Assembly (NCBI RefSeq): GCF_000223375.1
Contig: NC_017384.1
Coordinates: forward strand, 748,097-812,096
From: Ketogulonicigenium vulgare WSH-001
GTDB lineage: Bacteria > Pseudomonadota > Alphaproteobacteria > Rhodobacterales > Rhodobacteraceae
DNA length: 64,000 nt
Direction of reading: 5' to 3'
This document shows, in pieces, positions 59,712 through 64,000 of this stretch. The translations under genes were made by a program, and so were the position numbers. The notes under the pieces are model-generated. The model searched no databases. It saw nothing but the letters and a program-made list of their open reading frames with translations, and had not been told where the DNA came from. Every line of letters begins with the position of its first letter. The stretch's first letter is position 1.

Positions 59712-61784
59712 ATGGCCCTTGGCACACGCGCCCGCCTGACCCTTGGTGTCAGCACCCTGTCCTTTGCCCTTGCCGCGGCGCTGCCGCTGGCCGCACAACA
59801 GACGTCCACCAATCTTGGCAATATCTACATTTCGCTGACGGGCGACCGGGGCTTGCGCAACCAGCAGGACACCGCAAATTCGGTCGAGGTGAAAACCGCC
59901 GAGGATCTTGCGCGCGAACATGCCGGTGCGGATTCGCTGTCGACCGCCATTTCGGGCACGGCGAACCTTGTCTATCCCGACAATGTCAGCGCGCCGGTTA
60001 TTCGCGGTCTGGATACCCAAGGGCCGAACACCGGGGCGGGCGCGTTCTTTTCGGGCACCGTGCCGCGCGTCGCGGTCAGCGTCGACGGCCATTATCTGGG
60101 CTTTAACGAGCTGTATTACGGTGCAAGCTCGATCTGGGACAGCCAGTCGCTGGAGGTCTATCGCGGCCCCCAAACCACCAGCCAAGGCGCCAACGCCATT
60201 GCGGGCGCCATCGTGGTGAATACCAATGACCCGACCTTTACGCCCGAGGGTGCCTATCGCGCCGAGGTCGGGTCGAACAATAGCCGCCGTGTGTCGCTGG
60301 CCTATTCCTCGGCGATCACCGACAATCTGGCAGGGCGGATCTCGGTCGATTATACTAGCCGCGATACGTTCATCAATTATACGAACCCTTCGTTTACCAC
60401 CGGCGATGCAGATCACTCGTTCCAGAACCTGAACCTGCGCGGCAAGCTGCTGTGGCTGCCCAGCGATATGGACGGTCTGTCCGTCAAGCTGACCTTTAGC
60501 CATAGCGACACCAACCGCCCGACGCAGGAAATGGCCACTGCGCCCTATAGCGATCTGAACAACGCCTATGCGACCACCGTTCCCGGTTGGGATCAGCAGC
60601 AGGACGCTCTGGTGCTGGATATCGAGCAGGACTTTGGCAATGGTATGGTGCTGACCAACCAGACCCAAGCCTCCTATGGCACGGTCGAGCGGCGCGTGGG
60701 TACGGGGAACGGTGATGCCGATATCACCACGCGCGACTTCTCGAACGAGACGCGTCTGACCTTTGGCCAGCCAGATGATGCCTTTACCGGCCTTGCCGGC
60801 CTGTTCGTGCGCCGTGTCGAGGCGGACGAGGCCCTACGCCTGACCGCCGGCAATTCGAGTTTTGACGATACCAAGATCAATATCGGCGTCTTTGGCGAGG
60901 CGACCTGGAACTTTGCCGAGCGCTGGAGCCTGAACGCCGGTCTGCGCCTGCAAAGCGACCAGATCGAGCGTCTTGGCACATCTTATGCGGCGACGCTGCC
61001 TGCGACCTATGACCAGACCTTTACCGAACTGCTGCCGAAACTGGCGCTGACCTATGAGGTGACGCCCGATTTCAACATCGGCGGTATGATCAGCCGCGGC
61101 TATAACCCCGGCGGTCTGACGCTGAATCTGTCATCGAAGGCGTGGCAGGAGTTCGAGGCGGAAACGATCTGGAACTACGAGCTGTTCTCGCGCGCGACGC
61201 TGCTGGAGGAGCGCCTGTTCCTGACCACGAACATCTTCTACATGGATTACGAGGATCAGCAGTATAACATCGCGGTCGAGGTCTCGCCCGGTGTGACGCA
61301 AAGCTATACGATCAACGCCGAACAGGCGCATTCCTACGGTCTGGAGGTCGGGCTTGATTTCGCGGCCAGCGATACGCTGAAGCTGCGCGCCTCGGCGGGA
61401 TTGTTGCGCACTGGGATTGATGAGGTCACCGCCAATAGCAGCTATGAGGGCAATGAATTTGCAAAATCGCCCAGCTATACGCTGGCGCTGGGCGCCGATT
61501 GGCAGGCGACCGAGGCGCTGAGCATCGCAGGCTCGATCCGTGCCTTTGGCGGCTATTATTCCGATATCGCCAATACCGAAGCCTATGTCGTCGATGATTA
61601 CGCGCTGGCCGATCTGCAAGCCGCCTATCGCTTTGACAATGGGCTGGAAATCTATGGCTATGTGAACAACGTCTTCGACGAGCGCGTGCCGACCGCGATG
61701 CAATACAACCGCACCGGCGGCGGGATCGAGGCCTCGATCACCACGCCGCGTACCGTGGGCCTGGGTGTCCGCGGCACGTTTTAA
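59712..61784 (+). CDS. TonB-dependent outer-membrane receptor
   Basis: A 690-residue receptor with signal peptide (MALGTRARLTLGVSTLSFAL to about residue 28). The plug domain has NLVYPDNVSAPVIRGLDTQG and WDSQSLEVYRGPQTTSQGAN (a TonB-plug core). A 22-strand barrel with many aromatic-ended strands follows, ending in TPRTVGLGVRGTF with a terminal Phe. GGAG stands 7 bases before the ATG. It takes up the iron chelate for the ABC system encoded to the left. Confidence 0.95.
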   Translation: MALGTRARLTLGVSTLSFALAAALPLAAQQTSTNLGNIYISLTGDRGLRNQQDTANSVEVKTAEDLAREHAGADSLSTAISGTANLVYPDNVSAPVIRGLDTQGPNTGAGAFFSGTVPRVAVSVDGHYLGFNELYYGASSIWDSQSLEVYRGPQTTSQGANAIAGAIVVNTNDPTFTPEGAYRAEVGSNNSRRVSLAYSSAITDNLAGRISVDYTSRDTFINYTNPSFTTGDADHSFQNLNLRGKLLWLPSDMDGLSVKLTFSHSDTNRPTQEMATAPYSDLNNAYATTVPGWDQQQDALVLDIEQDFGNGMVLTNQTQASYGTVERRVGTGNGDADITTRDFSNETRLTFGQPDDAFTGLAGLFVRRVEADEALRLTAGNSSFDDTKINIGVFGEATWNFAERWSLNAGLRLQSDQIERLGTSYAATLPATYDQTFTELLPKLALTYEVTPDFNIGGMISRGYNPGGLTLNLSSKAWQEFEAETIWNYELFSRATLLEERLFLTTNIFYMDYEDQQYNIAVEVSPGVTQSYTINAEQAHSYGLEVGLDFAASDTLKLRASAGLLRTGIDEVTANSSYEGNEFAKSPSYTLALGADWQATEALSIAGSIRAFGGYYSDIANTEAYVVDDYALADLQAAYRFDNGLEIYGYVNNVFDERVPTAMQYNRTGGGIEASITTPRTVGLGVRGTF

Positions 61785-61793
61785 ATGATATCC

Positions 61794-61815
61794 GGCCCCC
61801 GTTCGTGCGGGGGCC
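61794..61815 (+). other. Intercistronic hairpin
   Basis: GGCCCCCG (61794-61801) pairs perfectly with CGGGGGCC (61808-61815) over a six-base loop, 10 bases behind the receptor stop and 23 before the monooxygenase start. No T-run. It may protect the receptor mRNA or lower monooxygenase expression. Confidence 0.6.
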
Positions 61816-61838
61816 GTGCTATGCAAAAAGGAAGCCCA

Positions 61839-63140
61839 ATGGCCACCCGACGGAAACTTTGTATCGGCATGTCGCTGGCGCCCACCTGGCTCAGCGGCGA
61901 GGGTTGGCGCGCCGATGACAGCAATATCGACGGGCTGTTCTCGTCCGATTTCGCGCTGGATATCGCCCGTATGGCCGAGGCGGTGCATCTGGATTTCGTC
62001 TTCCGCCCCGATACGCTGTATTTGCCGATGGAGCGGCTGGAGCAAAGCTTTGGCTTTACCTCTCTGGACAGCACCATGCTGATGGCCGCTATCGCGCGTG
62101 AGACCTCGCATATCGGGCTCGTGACGACCGTATCCACCACGCTGCAACAGCCCTATCTGGTGGCGCGGCAATTGATGTCGCTGCATTGGTTGTCCAAGGG
62201 CCGCGCGGGGTGGAACATTGTCACCGCCATGCAGGGGCAAGAGAATTTCGGCATGGAGAGCCTGCCGAAATCCGAGGATCGCTATGCCGAGGCCGCCGAA
62301 TTCACCGATGTTGTCCACCGGCTGTGGGCCAGCTTTCCGGCGGATGCGGTGTTGGCCGATCGCGCCAGCGGGCGCTATGCCGATACCAGCAAAATCCATC
62401 CCATCAACCATGTCGGGCGCAGCTATCGCATCAAGGGGCCTCTGAACTTGCCGGCCTATCCCGGCCCGCGTGTGCCGCTGATACAGGCGGGGGCCTCGGG
62501 CGCTGGGCGTGATTTCGCGGCGGCCACCGCCGATATCGTCTTCGCCATGACCCCTGATTTCGACGCCGCCAAAGAGCTGCGGGACGATCTATCCGCCCGC
62601 GCCGTCGCCCATGGCCGCGCGCCCGAGGATATCCGCGTGCTGCCCGGGATCGGCCTTTATCTGGGCGAGACCCGCGTCGAGGCCGAGGCGTTGTTTTCCG
62701 CAACTCACGCCCGTATCCCGCGCGAGAGGCGTCTGGACAAGGTGCTGGACGCGCTGGGCCTTGATCTGCGGAACTGGCCGGATGCGCGGCAGGTCACCGC
62801 CGCCGATCTGCCGCCCGCCAAGCCCCGCACCGCGATGCTAGAGGCGCGTCTGCGCCGTCTGATCACGGCTGAGGCGCCCACCGTCGCGCAATTGCTGAAC
62901 CGGCACGAGCTGGTCGCCGCGCCGCATTGGACGATTGTCGGCACAGTAGAGGATGCCGTGGCCGAGATTGCCGAGTGGCACGGGGCAGGGGTGATCGACG
63001 GCATGATCCTTGCGCCCTGCGGCTCGACCCGATCAATGCATATCGCGCTGCAGCAATTGGTGCCCGCGCTGGCGCGTGCCGGGCTGTTCCGCAGCGCGTA
63101 TACAGGCACGCATTTCGCCGATCATCTGGGGATTGCCTGA
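61839..63140 (+). CDS. LLM-class flavin-dependent monooxygenase (NtaA/SnaA/DszA type)
   Basis: A 433-residue FMN-reduced-dependent monooxygenase. Family marks: WLSGEGWRADDSNIDGLFSS, IARMAEAVHLDFVFRPD, TLQQPYLVARQLMSLHWLSK, GRAGWNIVTAM, PLIQAGASGAGRDFAAATAD. AAGGAAG precedes ATG 61839. Relatives oxidise nitrilotriacetate, EDTA or sulfones with FMNH2 from a partner reductase; none is encoded here. In this locus it could break down the imported chelator. Confidence 0.93.
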   Translation: MATRRKLCIGMSLAPTWLSGEGWRADDSNIDGLFSSDFALDIARMAEAVHLDFVFRPDTLYLPMERLEQSFGFTSLDSTMLMAAIARETSHIGLVTTVSTTLQQPYLVARQLMSLHWLSKGRAGWNIVTAMQGQENFGMESLPKSEDRYAEAAEFTDVVHRLWASFPADAVLADRASGRYADTSKIHPINHVGRSYRIKGPLNLPAYPGPRVPLIQAGASGAGRDFAAATADIVFAMTPDFDAAKELRDDLSARAVAHGRAPEDIRVLPGIGLYLGETRVEAEALFSATHARIPRERRLDKVLDALGLDLRNWPDARQVTAADLPPAKPRTAMLEARLRRLITAEAPTVAQLLNRHELVAAPHWTIVGTVEDAVAEIAEWHGAGVIDGMILAPCGSTRSMHIALQQLVPALARAGLFRSAYTGTHFADHLGIA

Positions 63141-63301
63141 TCCGCCGCCGCATCGCCAAGCGCTGGGCTGATCGTGTGCCGCCCCATATGTTCGCATCAA
63201 CAAGGTGGTAGGCAGGTCGTATCAATCCGCATGTATCCGAGCAGGCCGTGCGGCGGGGGGGGCATCACCCCCCCGTCTTCGCCATGCGGCGCGGCGGATG
63301 A

Positions 63302-63889
63302 TTACGCTGTCACCATCTGATCTTCACCCAAACGATTTCTGAGCGCCGCCCGGCCACGGTTCACGCGGCTTTTCAGCGTGCCGATGTTGCAACCAATAAT
63401 TTCTGACGCGCGTTGATAGCTGTAGCCGTCCATCGCGACGAGTTTGATTGCTTGGCTTAAATGCGGCGAGATTAATCTCATCGCGCTGGAAACCTCGGTC
63501 ATACGCAGATGCCAATATGCTGTATCGCAATCCTCGACAGGAATATCTGAGGCGCAATCCAGATCGCCCGGCTTTTCACGCGCCCGTTTGTAGCAACTCG
63601 TATAGAAATTATTGCGCATAATCGTGTATAACCATGCACGCAGATTGGTGTTCGGCTGATATTGATCCGATTTGCTGATCGCTTTTAGCGCGGTTTCTTG
63701 AACCAAGTCGTCTGCATCATTGGAATTTCGGCAAAGATAGATGGCGAATTTTCTCATATCCGGGCCCAGAGACACAATCTGTCGCAAGGTCTTTTGGTGG
63801 TGGCTATCGATATCGTATAGATCCTGATGATGTGACTGAATTCGCAGATTAATTTTTGGTGCAGAAGTATTGATAATGCTGTGCATCAT
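63302..63889 (-). CDS. ECF sigma factor, EcfG/ECF15-like
   Basis: A 195-residue sigma factor with region 2 (CRNSNDADDLVQETALKAIS, NLRAWLYTIMRNNFYT) and region 4 (SYQRASEIIGCNIGTLKSRV, NRGRAALRNRLGED), closest to EcfG general-stress sigma factors of alphaproteobacteria. ATG 63889 is chosen since AGGAGG precedes it. No NepR or PhyR gene is beside it within the window. Its paralogue in the prophage is IS-interrupted. The region 63141-63301 before it has only a G-run/C-run hairpin (63255-63274). Confidence 0.88.
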   Translation of the reverse strand: MMHSIINTSAPKINLRIQSHHQDLYDIDSHHQKTLRQIVSLGPDMRKFAIYLCRNSNDADDLVQETALKAISKSDQYQPNTNLRAWLYTIMRNNFYTSCYKRAREKPGDLDCASDIPVEDCDTAYWHLRMTEVSSAMRLISPHLSQAIKLVAMDGYSYQRASEIIGCNIGTLKSRVNRGRAALRNRLGEDQMVTA

Positions 63890-64000
63890 GTCCTCCTTTT
63901 GCAAAATACCTCAAAGAACAGGGCCATAAAGCACGGCTACTATAGGCGTTTATCTGTGGATTTGGGATGAGGTCGGGTGCGACAGTTCGCTTTTGAACTG

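Noticed and set aside
61785..61838. Earlier start of the monooxygenase at 61785
   Set aside because: The frame would translate the intercistronic hairpin; AAGGAAG before ATG 61839 fits better.
63255..63274. G-run/C-run hairpin as terminator of the monooxygenase transcript
   Set aside because: Stem is perfect but no T-run follows; kept only as a possible stem.

Overview
The window comes from a high-GC alphaproteobacterium, most likely a member of the Rhodobacteraceae. Its core genes (an Amidase_3 amidase followed by PBP1A, an RF2 gene without the programmed frameshift and with SPY in place of SPF, tRNA-Ser(GGA)) fit that group, as do the phage families present (RCAP_Rcc01079-type spike base protein, GapR/DUF2312). 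Genus cannot be fixed from the sequence alone.

Layout. 1-4537 is core genome: amidase (partial), mrcA, prfB and tRNA-Ser. The 3' end of the tRNA is an integration site. 4538-43056 is a nearly complete temperate siphophage. It holds a tyrosine integrase, a leftward early operon with a DNA-methyltransferase-like gene, a CI-type repressor with four 16-bp operator half-palindrome sites, a Cro-like gene, a replication module with iterons, and a chain of hairpins that may be a structured RNA. Then come GpA-type terminase, lambda-type portal, a fused ClpP protease-capsid protein, tail genes with a lambda-identical -1 frameshift signal, a J-like hub/fibre protein, two paralogous fibre genes and a lysis cassette (endolysin, holin-like, Rz/Rz1). 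Cargo genes (AI-2E exporter family, TetR-DoxX, BrnT-BrnA, CsbD, an ECF sigma factor, an SDR) are interspersed. The sigma gene is split by an IS5-family element whose removal restores the frame exactly.

43057-53562 is a second accessory block bounded by copies of the att sequence. It carries a likely defence island (TIR/deoxyribosyltransferase-like sensor fused to a nuclease, a second nuclease, a zinc-hook AAA ATPase, and an Mrr-like nuclease fused to a STAND NTPase), a large serine recombinase, and a vapB with a dead vapC. Three partial copies of the tRNA-Ser 3' region (4521, 43039, 53563) suggest stepwise or tandem accretion.

53590-64000 returns to chromosome-like sequence. It holds a complete TonB/ABC uptake locus for an iron chelate: permeases, binding protein, siderophore-interacting protein, ATPase, TonB receptor and a flavin monooxygenase of the NtaA type. 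An IclR-family regulator lies in the middle. Both divergent promoter regions carry a related palindrome, so one regulator probably controls the whole locus. The window ends with an intact ECF (EcfG-like) sigma factor that is a paralogue of the one broken in the prophage.
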